Assembly: GCA_003169835.1 (NCBI GenBank)
Contig: PNAI01000048.1
Location: forward strand, 542-64,541
DNA: 64,000 nucleotides
From: Hyphomicrobiales bacterium
GTDB taxonomy: Bacteria > Pseudomonadota > Alphaproteobacteria > Rhizobiales > Xanthobacteraceae
Direction: 5' to 3'
Shown here: positions 8,779 to 17,984 of the stretch, piece after piece
Position numbering within the stretch: the stretch's first letter is position 1
Layout: the number at the start of each line of letters is the position of its first letter
Translations under genes and position numbers: made by a program
The notes under the pieces: generated by a model
The model's database searches: none
Told to the model about the DNA's origin: nothing
The model's input: the letters and a program-made list of their open reading frames with translations, nothing else

Positions 8779-9740
8779 TTTTGCAGATCGCTCGGCAGAA
8801 AGGACGTATCGATCATCTTGCTGAGATCGGGTTCGCTGTTGAGCATGCCCACGTATTTCATCGCGCGCACTGCGTTCTGCAGCAGCTCCATTTCGATTTT
8901 TCCCTCGCTCCAGAATTTAGCATCCACAAGCTGATTGACCAAAGTCGTGGTGTCTTTCGCGGGAAGCGGTTCATAGAGCTTGATCAGGGTCGGAAGAGCT
9001 TCCTGTTTGTGCTCATAGATGAATTTCACGCCTTCGCGCCGGCCAGCGAGGATGGCGCGCAATTTGTCGGGGTTGTTCTTCATCAGTTTTCCGGACGCTA
9101 TACCAATCGCTGGCGGCAAAAATGGCAGTTCCTTTGGTCCCATGATGACGCGGTATTTGCTTTCCGCGCCGCGGGCCAAGAACAGAACTCCGGGAATGCT
9201 GGTGGCGTCGACGACGCCGTTCTCAAGCGCAGAGAGGGCGCCGGAGAGACCGCCGAGTGCCACGCGCTGGAGGTCGTCCGGTTTCATGCCGCCCTTTTCC
9301 ATGGCCAGCACGGCGGTCATTTCGCCGAGCGATTTCGGATTGCTGATGCCGAATTTCTTGCCCTTGAGATCCTGAATTGTCTTGATCGGTGAGTTGGGCA
9401 TCACAATGATGACATTGGAAGCCAGCGAGCGCGAACCGAGATTGACGATCTTGATGTCCTGGCCTTCGAGAATTGCAGCGATCACGCCCGCGGGCGAGGT
9501 TTCGCCGTAGCCGAGGTCGCTCGCGATGACGTTGCGTACAGAGGTGCCGCCGCCGTCGCCGGAAATGACCTCGATATCAACGCCCGCCTTCTTAAAGAAT
9601 CCTTTTTCGATCGAAACCGCGAACGGCGCACCGGAGGGGTCCGCCTTGTATTGCGTGACGACGAGATCTTCCGCTTTCACCGGGGCAGCCACTGCCAGGA
9701 TTACCGCGGCCATAAGCACGTTCAGGCTGAGTTTCGTCAT
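8775..9740 (-). CDS. ABC transporter substrate-binding protein (NMT1/THI5-like)
   Basis: 321 residues with an N-terminal Sec signal peptide (MTKLSLNVLMAAVILAVAAPVKA, cleavage about residue 23). The mature part has the type 2 periplasmic binding fold: the early KADPSGAPFAVSIEKGFFKKAGVD segment and VASDLGYGETSP-like ligand loops are typical of NMT1/THI5-like proteins. It is the first gene of the operon and delivers ligand to the permeases. ATG 9740 is chosen because the signal peptide starts there and GGGA lies just upstream. Ligand unknown. Confidence 0.86.
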   Translation of the reverse strand: MTKLSLNVLMAAVILAVAAPVKAEDLVVTQYKADPSGAPFAVSIEKGFFKKAGVDIEVISGDGGGTSVRNVIASDLGYGETSPAGVIAAILEGQDIKIVNLGSRSLASNVIIVMPNSPIKTIQDLKGKKFGISNPKSLGEMTAVLAMEKGGMKPDDLQRVALGGLSGALSALENGVVDATSIPGVLFLARGAESKYRVIMGPKELPFLPPAIGIASGKLMKNNPDKLRAILAGRREGVKFIYEHKQEALPTLIKLYEPLPAKDTTTLVNQLVDAKFWSEGKIEMELLQNAVRAMKYVGMLNSEPDLSKMIDTSFLPSDLQK

Positions 9741-9870
9741 GGGTATCTCCCTGCGATTTCTCGAAGGATGTACCCTATTTTGTCTCACATTGCCCAGGGG
9801 TCAGGACGACGCGGGAGCGACGGTTACGACGCCGCGCGTGAAGTTGCGGACTTTGGGCCGTGCCGGCGCC

Positions 9871-10824
9871 TTATCGCGTCGGTGTTGTCACCGGAGGGAT
9901 GGGCATGAAGGGGATGGGTGCTGTGCCGAGCAACTGAGAGGGCAATTTTCCGTCCCAGCGTTCGGCCCGGCGCAGTTCGATCAGGCCGGGGTTTCCTTGC
10001 AGCGCCATCGCCTGAGCGGCGATTGCGGCGGCCTCGGCCTCGCCCTTGAGCTTGATGATGGCTTGGGCTTCGGCCTGCGCGCGCAGCAAGTTGCCGTCGG
10101 CATCGCCGCGGGCGCGTTCGCGAATCGCATTGGCTTCACCGATCGCCGTGATCCGTTTGCTGTCGGCGTCAACCTCGGCCTGGCGCTTGAGTTGCTCGGC
10201 GCGCTCGACCAGGGTTTTCGCGATCGCGGCCTGGTCGACCGCCTGCCGGAACTGCGGCGTGTAGTCGATGTTGTTGATCTGAAAATCGGTCACTTCGAGA
10301 CCGAAAAAGCGTTGTGCGTCCTGATGGAGGACATCGAACACACGCTTGCCGACGTCGCCGCGGCGCGAGGCGATATCCGTCACGTTGACCTTGCCGACCT
10401 CCGCCTTGAAGCGATCGAGCGTGAGCGTCGAGAGCCGTTGCTCGAAATCGGGAACCTCGCGGAAAATGCGCTCGGCCTGTTCAACCGCGATCCGGTAGTT
10501 GACGGTGAACACCGCGTCGAGTTCCTGGTTATCGATGGTGTAGGTGTTCACCTTGCTCAACTGGAACGCCCGAATGTCGGTGCGGTACATGGTGGCGGTG
10601 TCGGCGATCGGAACCTTGAAATGCAGGCCCGGGCCGACCGTGTATCTGATCGCGCCCCAGCGCGTGACGATGCCGACCTCGTGCCGATCGACGGTGAAAT
10701 ACGATCCGTAGATGGCGAGAAATACAACGACACCGGCGATGATCCACCAGGTGAGTTTGGAAAACGATGGGCCTATGCCGCCTGCCGACATGGTGTCCTT
10801 GATGGCTTTCTCAATGATCGACAT
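9871..10824 (-). CDS. SPFH/band 7 (prohibitin-like) membrane protein
   Basis: 317 residues. A single membrane anchor (about 24-44, WWIIAGVVVFLAIYGSYF) is followed by a band-7 domain (RHEVGIVTRWG... to ITAIGEANAI). An alanine- and glutamate-rich coiled region (about 225-280) and a Pro-rich tail complete it. Such proteins form ring or cage assemblies at the inner membrane and often guard FtsH or membrane microdomains. No protease partner (NfeD, HflC or FtsH) is adjacent, so the role is open. The ATG at 10824 has a GGGGGAA site upstream. Confidence 0.84.
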   Translation of the reverse strand: MSIIEKAIKDTMSAGGIGPSFSKLTWWIIAGVVVFLAIYGSYFTVDRHEVGIVTRWGAIRYTVGPGLHFKVPIADTATMYRTDIRAFQLSKVNTYTIDNQELDAVFTVNYRIAVEQAERIFREVPDFEQRLSTLTLDRFKAEVGKVNVTDIASRRGDVGKRVFDVLHQDAQRFFGLEVTDFQINNIDYTPQFRQAVDQAAIAKTLVERAEQLKRQAEVDADSKRITAIGEANAIRERARGDADGNLLRAQAEAQAIIKLKGEAEAAAIAAQAMALQGNPGLIELRRAERWDGKLPSQLLGTAPIPFMPIPPVTTPTR

Positions 10825-11266
10825 GAAATTCCCCCTTGGCTCCCTATGTGTCGCGCGCACCAGCCAAACGATATGGTTGCCAGCAAGCTAAGAATGTCAA
10901 CGTTTCTCGAATGAGCCGCATTTTCGAGGTGTGAAGTTGTCCCAAATTAATTTGGTAAGCAAGACGCGCGAGACCGCGCGCTTGCTTGGGGGCGCAGCAA
11001 TATCAACACGCTATCAACATGATTGAGATATTTGGAATGCTTGGGCCAGCGGGTCTTTTGCGCTGCATTGAATAAGAGACAGTCGCGGTCATGGCGGCGG
11101 TGTCTACACGATCGGCGCAGGGTCGATCACGCCTTTATCAAGTGTTAAAAATTGCCAAATAGTGTGCGCTCGAGAAGCGATATGACGGACGCCGTCCTGG
11201 GTGAGCGCAAGATCATCTGGGGCTCGCGAAGTTTCGAATACGTTGTGTGAACCAGAACGGATCACC
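10825..11266. other. Intergenic region with hairpin and palindrome, no gene seen
   Basis: About 440 bp between divergent genes. It holds a perfect 14-bp AT-rich palindrome (ccaaattaatttgg, 10942-10955). Two bases later comes a 13-bp hairpin with one bulged A and an AGAC loop (10957-10987). No reading frame here has a convincing start and codon pattern. It probably contains both divergent promoters. Confidence 0.5.
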
Positions 11267-12352
11267 ATGGCTAGGCACCTCGCGTTGATCGATGAGCTCA
11301 ACGATGCTGTCGCGTACGGCAGCACGGAGCGGCGAGGTGAAGTGCTTGCGCGCATCACCGATCTGTTCGCATTCGGGGCCACGAGTTATGCCAGCGAACA
11401 AATCCTACTATTCGACGATATTTTCAAGCGGCTCGTCGCCTCGATAGAAGTCTCCGCGCGGGCCGCACTGGCCAATCGTCTGGCGACCATCCCATACGCG
11501 CCGCCCGAGATCAGCCGAACGCTCGCTTCCGATGAAGCTATCGCAGTGGCGGGGCCGATGCTCGAACATTTCGAAGCGCTCGACGGTGCAACCCTTGTGG
11601 AGCAGGCGCGGACCAAGAGCCAACAGCATTTGCTCGCGATTTCGCGCCGTAAGCTGCTCGATATCGCCGTCACGGACGTGCTGGTCGAGCGTGGCGACAA
11701 GCCGGTCGTACTGAGTATGGCAGCCAATCCCGGAGCGACGTTTTCGGATTCCGGCTTTACGACGCTGATCAAGCGCACACAGGGAGACGATGAGCTTGCG
11801 ATTTGCGTCGGACTTCGACGCGATATACCCCGGCATCATTTGCTGAAGCTGCTTGCATGCGCCTCGCATGCAGTGCGGGCCAAGCTTGACTCCGCTCATA
11901 TAATGGCAACGGCGGTCATTCAGAGTGCGGTTGCGGAAGCTGCTAACACTATCCAGAGCGCAACCGGCGCGGATTCGCGAAACTATCTCACAGCGTGTGC
12001 GCATGTCGGCGCGTTGTATACCGCCGGCAATCTCGACGAGGGAGAAGTCGAGAACTTTGCCAAGATGGGTAACTTCGAAGAGACGACGGCCGCGCTTGCG
12101 ATGCTTTGCGATCTGCCGATCGAAGCGGTTGAGCGTGCCATGGTGCAAGATCAACCGGAATCGGTGCTGATTATCGCCAAAGCCATCGGAATCACGTGGC
12201 CGACGGTCAAACTCATCTTGAAGCTGCGAGCCGGAGAGTACGGCATTGGCAGCCATGAACTTGAGCAGTGTCTTGGTACGTTCACGCGGCTCAAGCCCGC
12301 TACCGCGCAACAGGTTGTCGAATTTCAGCGCAAGCGCGCGCAAAACGTCTAG
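11267..12352 (+). CDS. DUF2336 domain-containing protein
   Basis: A 361-residue, mostly helical soluble protein of the alphaproteobacterial DUF2336 family. The family pattern includes a VSMAANPGATFSDSGFTTLI-like motif after the first helical block. Family members commonly neighbour chemotaxis or motility genes and cell-envelope regulators, and their biochemical role is unknown. I chose the ATG at 11267 (MARHLALIDELN) over an earlier non-ATG start. It lies 184 bp before cheR and may be the first gene of the che unit. Confidence 0.75.
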   Translation: MARHLALIDELNDAVAYGSTERRGEVLARITDLFAFGATSYASEQILLFDDIFKRLVASIEVSARAALANRLATIPYAPPEISRTLASDEAIAVAGPMLEHFEALDGATLVEQARTKSQQHLLAISRRKLLDIAVTDVLVERGDKPVVLSMAANPGATFSDSGFTTLIKRTQGDDELAICVGLRRDIPRHHLLKLLACASHAVRAKLDSAHIMATAVIQSAVAEAANTIQSATGADSRNYLTACAHVGALYTAGNLDEGEVENFAKMGNFEETTAALAMLCDLPIEAVERAMVQDQPESVLIIAKAIGITWPTVKLILKLRAGEYGIGSHELEQCLGTFTRLKPATAQQVVEFQRKRAQNV

Positions 12353-12536
12353 CCGTCCGATAGCCCAGATTAACTCGACATTAATGCGGCCAGAACGCTT
12401 CGCGCGGCACATTGCGGCGCGTGCCGACGCGATCCGGCAACGTCCGGATTGGAAGGAGTTTTAACCTAAATGAAATAACTTCGGCGCGGGCCAGAGCTGC
12501 GGGTCATTTTCCAAGAGTTTTGCCAAGAAGTCTGCA

Positions 12537-13430
12537 ATGTCCACTAGCAACCGCAATGCGGTCAGGCGTTCTTCGACCGAGATTGCGGTCAACGATGTCA
12601 TGCGTGAATTTGCATTCTCCGATGTGGATTTTCGGAGTCTTGCCAAGCTTGCCCACGACCATGCCGGCATAGTGCTGCAAGAGAGCAAGCGCAACATGGT
12701 CTATGGTCGGCTCTCGCGCCGGCTGCGTGTCCTGCAGATAAATACATTTCGCGACTATCGAAAATATCTTGCGACACATGAGCGCGAGCTTGAAAGCTTC
12801 ATCAATTCGCTCTCGACTAACCACACCAAATTCTTTCGCGAAGCTCACCATTTCGATCATCTGTGCGGAAACGTCGCGGTGCCGTACACGAAAGCGGACG
12901 GCCATGCCACATCCGGGAGGATGCGGATCTGGTCTGCGGGCTGCTCGACCGGTGAGGAGCCCTACAGCATTGCGGCGGTGTTAAATCGTGAGATTAGCGA
13001 CATCGAGCGGTGCGACGTTCGTATTCTCGCGACCGATATCGATACCGACGTGCTGGCGAAGGCTGCGCGCGGGGTCTATGCCGCGAACGCAGCGGACGAT
13101 GTACCTGCGGCCTACCGCTCATTTTTCGAGGTGAGAAAGAGCAATGAGTGCGCCGCCCATGTGTTCATCGATCATGACGTCCTAAAGCTCATCACGCTTC
13201 GGCAGCTCAATCTATTGAGGCCGTGGCCGTTCAAGGGATTGTTCGATGCGATCTTCTGCCGAAATGTGATGATCTATTTCGATGATGCTACCAAGGCGGC
13301 GCTGGTCGAGCGCTTTACGCAGCAGATCAAACCGGGTGGCTGGCTGTACATCGGTCATTCGGAATCGCTGATTGGTGCGCACCGCGGTTTGGAACTGGTT
13401 GGAAGTACGATCTATCGGCGCGTAGCATGA
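12537..13430 (+). CDS. cheR: Chemotaxis protein methyltransferase CheR
   Basis: A 297-residue S-adenosylmethionine-dependent methyltransferase that methylates glutamates of chemoreceptors. The N-terminal helical CheR_N region (about 28-90) precedes the SAM-binding motif IWSAGCSTGEEPYS (about 131-144). Later come RILATDIDTDVLAKA and FDAIFCRNVMIYF, all diagnostic. It lacks the C-terminal NWETF-binding pocket extension and TPRs of some CheR types. It is followed by cheB, its opposing enzyme. Confidence 0.93.
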   Translation: MSTSNRNAVRRSSTEIAVNDVMREFAFSDVDFRSLAKLAHDHAGIVLQESKRNMVYGRLSRRLRVLQINTFRDYRKYLATHERELESFINSLSTNHTKFFREAHHFDHLCGNVAVPYTKADGHATSGRMRIWSAGCSTGEEPYSIAAVLNREISDIERCDVRILATDIDTDVLAKAARGVYAANAADDVPAAYRSFFEVRKSNECAAHVFIDHDVLKLITLRQLNLLRPWPFKGLFDAIFCRNVMIYFDDATKAALVERFTQQIKPGGWLYIGHSESLIGAHRGLELVGSTIYRRVA

Positions 13431-13488
13431 GTCATAGTTTGCCGCGGTCGACCAACGGAATAGCCGAATTCTTTAGATAGGGTATGCC

Positions 13489-14556
13489 ATGAGCACTTCA
13501 TCCCCGGTACGCGTTCTGGTCATCGACGATTCCGCGCTTATGCGGCAATTGCTTTCGGCGTTGCTGTCGGGAGACCCGGAAATCGAAGTGATCGGCACAG
13601 CGAACGACCCATTTATGGCGCGCGATCGCATCAAGGCGCTCAACCCGGATGTGATCACACTCGACATCGAAATGCCGCAGATGGACGGGCTCACGTTTCT
13701 GCGCAAGCTGATGGAACTTCGTCCGATGCCGGTGGTGATGTGCTCGACGCTCACGCAAGCGGGCGCCGATGCGACGCTCCAGGCACTCGAGATCGGCGCG
13801 GTCGATTTTATCTCCAAGCCGACCGGCAACGTCGCCGGCGCCATGGACGATCTGGGCATGGAGTTGAGAGCAAAAGTTAAAATGGCGGCGCGAGCGCGGG
13901 TGACCGCGCGCCGGGCCATGCCCGAACGCGTTCCGGTCAGGCGGGCGCAACTTGGCGGTATGGCGGAAAAAATCATTGTGATGGGTGCATCCACCGGTGG
14001 GGTGGAAGCGTTGACGAAGGTGCTTGTTCATCTGCCGTCCGATACGCCGCCTATTCTGGTCACGCAGCACATGCCGCCGCGTTTTACGGGGGCCTTCGCC
14101 AACCGTCTCAACAACGAGTGCCCGATGACGATCCATGAGGCTGTGCATGATCAGCCGGTAGAACGGGGGCACGTCTACATTGCTCCGGGCGCGCATCACC
14201 TTGAATTGGCCCGCAGGAATGGGCGATTCCACTGTCTTCTGCACGATCAAGAGCCGGTCTCCGGCCATCGCCCTTCGGTGGATGTGCTGTTTCGCTCAGC
14301 GGCGCGTATTGCAGGTCCGATTACCATCGGGGTGATCCTGACGGGGATGGGCAAGGACGGGGCGGAGGGCATGTTGGAGCTGCGCCATGCACGGGCGATT
14401 ACGCTCGGGCAGGATGAGGCATCCTCCTTGATTTATGGGATGCCGCGGGCCGCGTTCGAACGCGGCGCTGTCATGCATCAGCATTCGTTAACCAAGATGT
14501 CCGATGCCATTCTTGCAGCCTGTAGTGAAGCGGCGCCCGCGATGGCCGGAGCGTAA
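13489..14556 (+). CDS. cheB: Protein-glutamate methylesterase/deamidase CheB
   Basis: 355 residues. A receiver domain (about 8-120, acidic pair D13/D14, phosphoacceptor D59, K near 109) is joined to a methylesterase domain. The catalytic triad can be placed as S168 (GASTGG), H194 (TQHMP) and D290 (GMGKDG), each four residues later than in the Salmonella enzyme. It removes methyl groups added by CheR and deamidates receptor glutamines after phosphorylation by CheA. It sits 58 nt after cheR. Confidence 0.95.
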   Translation: MSTSSPVRVLVIDDSALMRQLLSALLSGDPEIEVIGTANDPFMARDRIKALNPDVITLDIEMPQMDGLTFLRKLMELRPMPVVMCSTLTQAGADATLQALEIGAVDFISKPTGNVAGAMDDLGMELRAKVKMAARARVTARRAMPERVPVRRAQLGGMAEKIIVMGASTGGVEALTKVLVHLPSDTPPILVTQHMPPRFTGAFANRLNNECPMTIHEAVHDQPVERGHVYIAPGAHHLELARRNGRFHCLLHDQEPVSGHRPSVDVLFRSAARIAGPITIGVILTGMGKDGAEGMLELRHARAITLGQDEASSLIYGMPRAAFERGAVMHQHSLTKMSDAILAACSEAAPAMAGA

Positions 14557-14586
14557 CGGACGGCGGCTCTATAAGGGTTCGATTCC

Positions 14587-16416
14587 ATGACGCGAATGGA
14601 TGAACTGAAGAAGACTTTCTTCGTAGAGAGCAATGAACAGCTCGAAGCGATGGAGACCGGTTTGACCGATCTGCGCGAGGGCAGCGGATCGGATGACACG
14701 ATCAATGCTGTTTTTCGGGCGGTTCATTCGATCAAGGGCGGCGCTGGCATTTTCGGCTATGAGCGGCTGGTCGAGTTCTCTCATGTTTTTGAAACCGTGC
14801 TCGACGCGATCCGGCACGGCAGTTTGGCCGCTGCGCCCGATGTCATCGATGTGCTGTTTGCGGCCAACGACATGCTGACGGATCTCGTCGAGTCAGCCCG
14901 TTCGGACGTCAATCTGCCGTTAGACTATGAAGCCGACTGCAGGGTGTTCCTTGAGCGGCTCACGGGGAAATCTCCGGCGATTGGGGCAGGTGCCGGGGAA
15001 GCCGAAATGGCGGCGCCGGCGGATTTTGACGGAATTGATTTTACGCCGGTGCGTGCGGAAGACTTCAACGCGCAGGATGAAAACCTACCCGAGCAATTCT
15101 TCGAGCAAGTCGCGCCTGCGGGGACGGACGCCGCGTTTGATGAGACGGCGGACGCCGCAAAGAATGCGCGTATAGACGGTATTGCCAAGGCGGTGACCAC
15201 GACTATCCGCGTCGACCTCGATCGCATCGATCGCATGGTCAATATGGTCGGCGAACTTGTCATTGCTGAGGCCATGCTGAGCGAAATCGTCCAAGAGCTT
15301 CCCGAGGACACCAGCAATCGACTCTGGAAGACTTTCGACGAAGTGGTCCATCACACGCGCGAGCTTAAGAATAGTGTCATGGCGATGCGCGCGCAGCCGG
15401 TGAAATCGGTGTTCCAGCGCATGACGCGGCTGGTGCGTGAGCTATCGGCCAAGACCGGCAAAAAAGTGCATCTCGAAATGGTCGGCGAGAACACCGAGGT
15501 GGATAAGACGATCATCGAATGTTTGAGCGATCCGCTCGTCCATATCATCCGCAATTCAATCGACCACGGCATCGAATCTCCCGCCGATCGGGCTGCGCGC
15601 GGCAAGAATGAAACGGGGACCGTGCGCCTTTCCGCCGATCAGCGCGGCGGGCGCATCGTCATCGAGGTCAGCGACGATGGAGCGGGAATTAATTGTGAGC
15701 GTGTCCTCAAAAAAGCGCGCGAAAAGGGTTTGGTCGATGCCGGCGCGTCGCTCTCCGAAGACGAGATCAACAATCTCATCTTCTTGCCAGGATTTTCGAC
15801 GGTCGAGACCGCTTCAGAGATTTCGGGCCGCGGTGTCGGCATGGACGTCGTGCGCCGCAATATTCTCGATATCGGCGGACGCATTTTGCTCAAATCGGTT
15901 CCGGGTCAGGGCATGACCATCCAGCTCGCGCTTCCGCTCACGCTTGCCGTGATGGATGGCATGATCATCCGGGTCGGAAACGAGACCTTTGTGCTGCCAA
16001 TTTCGGCGATCGTCGAATGCTTGCGGCCGAATAACGCCGACGTCCGCAATTTGCTGGGCACGCGCGGAACGCTGCAGTTGCGCGACGCGATCGTGCCGCT
16101 GGTAAATCTTACCGATCTGCTTCAGGTGGAATCCGTGGCGCAAGCTGCCTCAGACGGAGTCGTGATCATTGTCGAGACCAGCGATGGTGTGCGCTTGGGT
16201 CTGATGGCCGACGAACTGTGCGGTCATCAGCAAATTGTCATCAAAAGCATCGAAGAGAATTATCATTGCGTTGCGGGAATTGCGGCCGCTACCATCTTGG
16301 GCAACGGTTGCGTTGCGTTCATCCTCGACATCGAAAAGTTGCCTGAACTAGCGCAGGAAGCGGAATCCCAGCTGCGGTCCGCAAATCCGCAGAATATCCG
16401 TTCGGCCGCAGCTTGA
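14587..16416 (+). CDS. cheA: Chemotaxis sensor kinase CheA
   Basis: A 609-residue histidine kinase. The Hpt domain carries the phosphorylatable H47 in AVHSIKGGAG. An acidic linker (~125-200) replaces a recognisable CheY-binding P2 domain. A dimerisation helix follows (RIDRMVNMVGELVIAEAML), then the HATPase domain with N box IIRNSIDHGIE and G boxes DDGAGI and GRGVGMDVV. The C-terminal CheW-like P5 domain is at about 460-595. It phosphorylates CheY and CheB. No cheW or receptor gene lies in the window, so coupling partners must be encoded elsewhere. Confidence 0.94.
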   Translation: MTRMDELKKTFFVESNEQLEAMETGLTDLREGSGSDDTINAVFRAVHSIKGGAGIFGYERLVEFSHVFETVLDAIRHGSLAAAPDVIDVLFAANDMLTDLVESARSDVNLPLDYEADCRVFLERLTGKSPAIGAGAGEAEMAAPADFDGIDFTPVRAEDFNAQDENLPEQFFEQVAPAGTDAAFDETADAAKNARIDGIAKAVTTTIRVDLDRIDRMVNMVGELVIAEAMLSEIVQELPEDTSNRLWKTFDEVVHHTRELKNSVMAMRAQPVKSVFQRMTRLVRELSAKTGKKVHLEMVGENTEVDKTIIECLSDPLVHIIRNSIDHGIESPADRAARGKNETGTVRLSADQRGGRIVIEVSDDGAGINCERVLKKAREKGLVDAGASLSEDEINNLIFLPGFSTVETASEISGRGVGMDVVRRNILDIGGRILLKSVPGQGMTIQLALPLTLAVMDGMIIRVGNETFVLPISAIVECLRPNNADVRNLLGTRGTLQLRDAIVPLVNLTDLLQVESVAQAASDGVVIIVETSDGVRLGLMADELCGHQQIVIKSIEENYHCVAGIAAATILGNGCVAFILDIEKLPELAQEAESQLRSANPQNIRSAAA

Positions 16417-16473
16417 GCGGAGCAGCTACGAATTAAGTGTGCAGAACACGTATCGCGAGACCGAGTTACAAAG

Positions 16474-16863
16474 ATGCCGAACGCAGCCGCGCTGAAAGTG
16501 CTGATTGTCGACGATCAATACAGCGTGCGGCAGGTGACGCGCATGGCGCTTGAAGAAATCGGTGTTCGCCACATCCTGGAATCGGAGGACGGTAAAGCAG
16601 CATTCGAGATGGTCAGCGCTCAGCCGCTCGACTTGATCATCTCGGATTACAATATGCCGGTGATGGATGGATTGGATCTATTGCGGGCGGTCCGTGGAAG
16701 GCCGGCGGTGCGAAAGCTTCCTTTCATTCTGTTGACCGGCCGCGGTGATCGCGAGCTGGTCGTCAAAGCCGCGCAGGCAGGCGTCAACAATTATCTCATC
16801 AAGCCATTCACGGCCGCCATCCTGCGGACAAAAATCGAACAGGTGATGGGGAAACTGTCGTGA
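16474..16863 (+). CDS. cheY: Response regulator CheY
   Basis: A 129-residue single receiver domain. The acidic pair is D13/D14, the phosphoacceptor D58 (IISDYNMPVMDG), a Thr in LLTGRG and the Lys in YLIKPF. There is no output domain, as in CheY. It lies 57 nt after cheA and is the last gene of the rightward che unit. It converges on the leftward helical protein with only 18 nt between stops. Confidence 0.91.
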   Translation: MPNAAALKVLIVDDQYSVRQVTRMALEEIGVRHILESEDGKAAFEMVSAQPLDLIISDYNMPVMDGLDLLRAVRGRPAVRKLPFILLTGRGDRELVVKAAQAGVNNYLIKPFTAAILRTKIEQVMGKLS

Positions 16864-16881
16864 AAAATATTTGGGCGGCGG

Positions 16882-17397
16882 CTACTCTTTGAGAGTTCCG
16901 CCCGCCGGAGAGTTCGCAGCCTCCAACACCCGACGCAATCCGCTGCTAAGTTCCGGTAATTGCTCGGGTCGCAGGTGACGATATTGCTCCTGTTTGGCGA
17001 GGAGCAGCGCGTCCACATGACAATCAATCATTTCATTGCGGTGGGGCGCCCCGGCAATGATTGCCTCCAAAATCTCGCATAGATTATTCGTGATGAAGGT
17101 GACGAGTTCAAATCCCATGGTCGTTCCGACATCGCGAATTTGGCGCGCATGGATGATTGCGGTCTCCGCCCAGGTCACGTCGCCGGCACTCGCCGAGCTG
17201 CCTTTTCGGAGCTGCGCCAGGAGGGGTTCCAGTTCGCCCTCAAGCCAGTCGCCGAAGCCCATTTTGATCTTGTCGACGGCCATCTGGGCGTTTTCCATGG
17301 CCTGGTCACGCGTCACGCCACCCGTTCGACGTGCCATTTTCTGAAAATGGCTGTCGACCAAAAACATCTTGCCGCCGTCCTGGGGTTCGCCTGCCAT
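16882..17397 (-). CDS. Conserved helical protein of the che locus, function unknown
   Basis: 171 residues, strongly helical, without a signal peptide or membrane span. Segments include VTRDQAMENAQMAVDKIKMGFGDWLEGELEPLLAQL, written here only as a helical stretch near residues 28-63. Its start overlaps the stop of the response regulator gene (TAATG at 17395-17399), implying translational coupling and probably partnership. It could be an HPt-like or CheZ-like phosphatase partner, but I see no clear H-box or CheZ signature. The placement opposite cheY supports a signalling role (inference). Confidence 0.6.
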   Translation of the reverse strand: MAGEPQDGGKMFLVDSHFQKMARRTGGVTRDQAMENAQMAVDKIKMGFGDWLEGELEPLLAQLRKGSSASAGDVTWAETAIIHARQIRDVGTTMGFELVTFITNNLCEILEAIIAGAPHRNEMIDCHVDALLLAKQEQYRHLRPEQLPELSSGLRRVLEAANSPAGGTLKE

Positions 17398-17984
17398 TAG
17401 CTCTGTCCCACACGTGCTGACTTGAAGAGGTTGTCGATTTCTGACTGGACCATGGTTGGACCACTCTCTGCGGCAACCGGTTGAGCCTTATCGCCTTTGC
17501 GGCGGCCGACACCGCCGGGATAGCCTTCGATCTTGAATCTCCGATCGGGCCCGTAATAGGTCGCCGTCTCGACGAATTGCCGTGGATTGAATGCAATCCA
17601 GCTCAAGCGATCGAAAAGGCTCGACGGCGATAGGGGTTTTGCGATCACCATGTTGGCTCCCGCGTCACGGGCGATCTTGATCACCGTCTCGCGCGTGTCG
17701 CCCGCCATGATCAGGATCGGTACTATACGATTTTCATTATCCGCCTTGCGACGGATGGCGTGCGTGACCTGGAGGCCGCCATGGGGAGGAAGTTTGTCGT
17801 CACACAGTAGTATGTCCACTTTCTGTGCATTGAGGGTGCGGATTGCATCGAATGAATTGCGAACTTCGGCCACGCTGTTAGCCCCGAAGCTGCGGAGAAG
17901 GCCAACGACAATTCGCGAAAAATAAGGATTGGCGTCGGCAACGAGAAACACCAATCCTTTGAGATTGAGACTTTGGGTTGTCAT
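17397..17984 (-). CDS. Atypical response regulator receiver protein
   Basis: 195 residues. Residues 10-130 form a receiver domain: phosphoacceptor D62 in ILLCDDKLPPHGG and the Lys of MVIAKPLSP. The usual Asp-Asp pair after strand 1 is reduced to a single Asp (VADANP, D17), so Mg binding may be altered. The C-terminal ~65 residues have YYGPDRRFKIEGYPGGVGRR, then a tail with no DNA-binding domain. It is coupled to the helical gene downstream and is a likely accessory regulator of chemotaxis or motility. Confidence 0.78.
   Translation of the reverse strand: MTTQSLNLKGLVFLVADANPYFSRIVVGLLRSFGANSVAEVRNSFDAIRTLNAQKVDILLCDDKLPPHGGLQVTHAIRRKADNENRIVPILIMAGDTRETVIKIARDAGANMVIAKPLSPSSLFDRLSWIAFNPRQFVETATYYGPDRRFKIEGYPGGVGRRKGDKAQPVAAESGPTMVQSEIDNLFKSARVGQS

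Noticed and set aside
9526-10914. A 462-codon plus-strand frame opposite the band-7 gene
   Set aside because: It overlaps the 5' part of one real gene and all of another, and its product has no domain or start signal.
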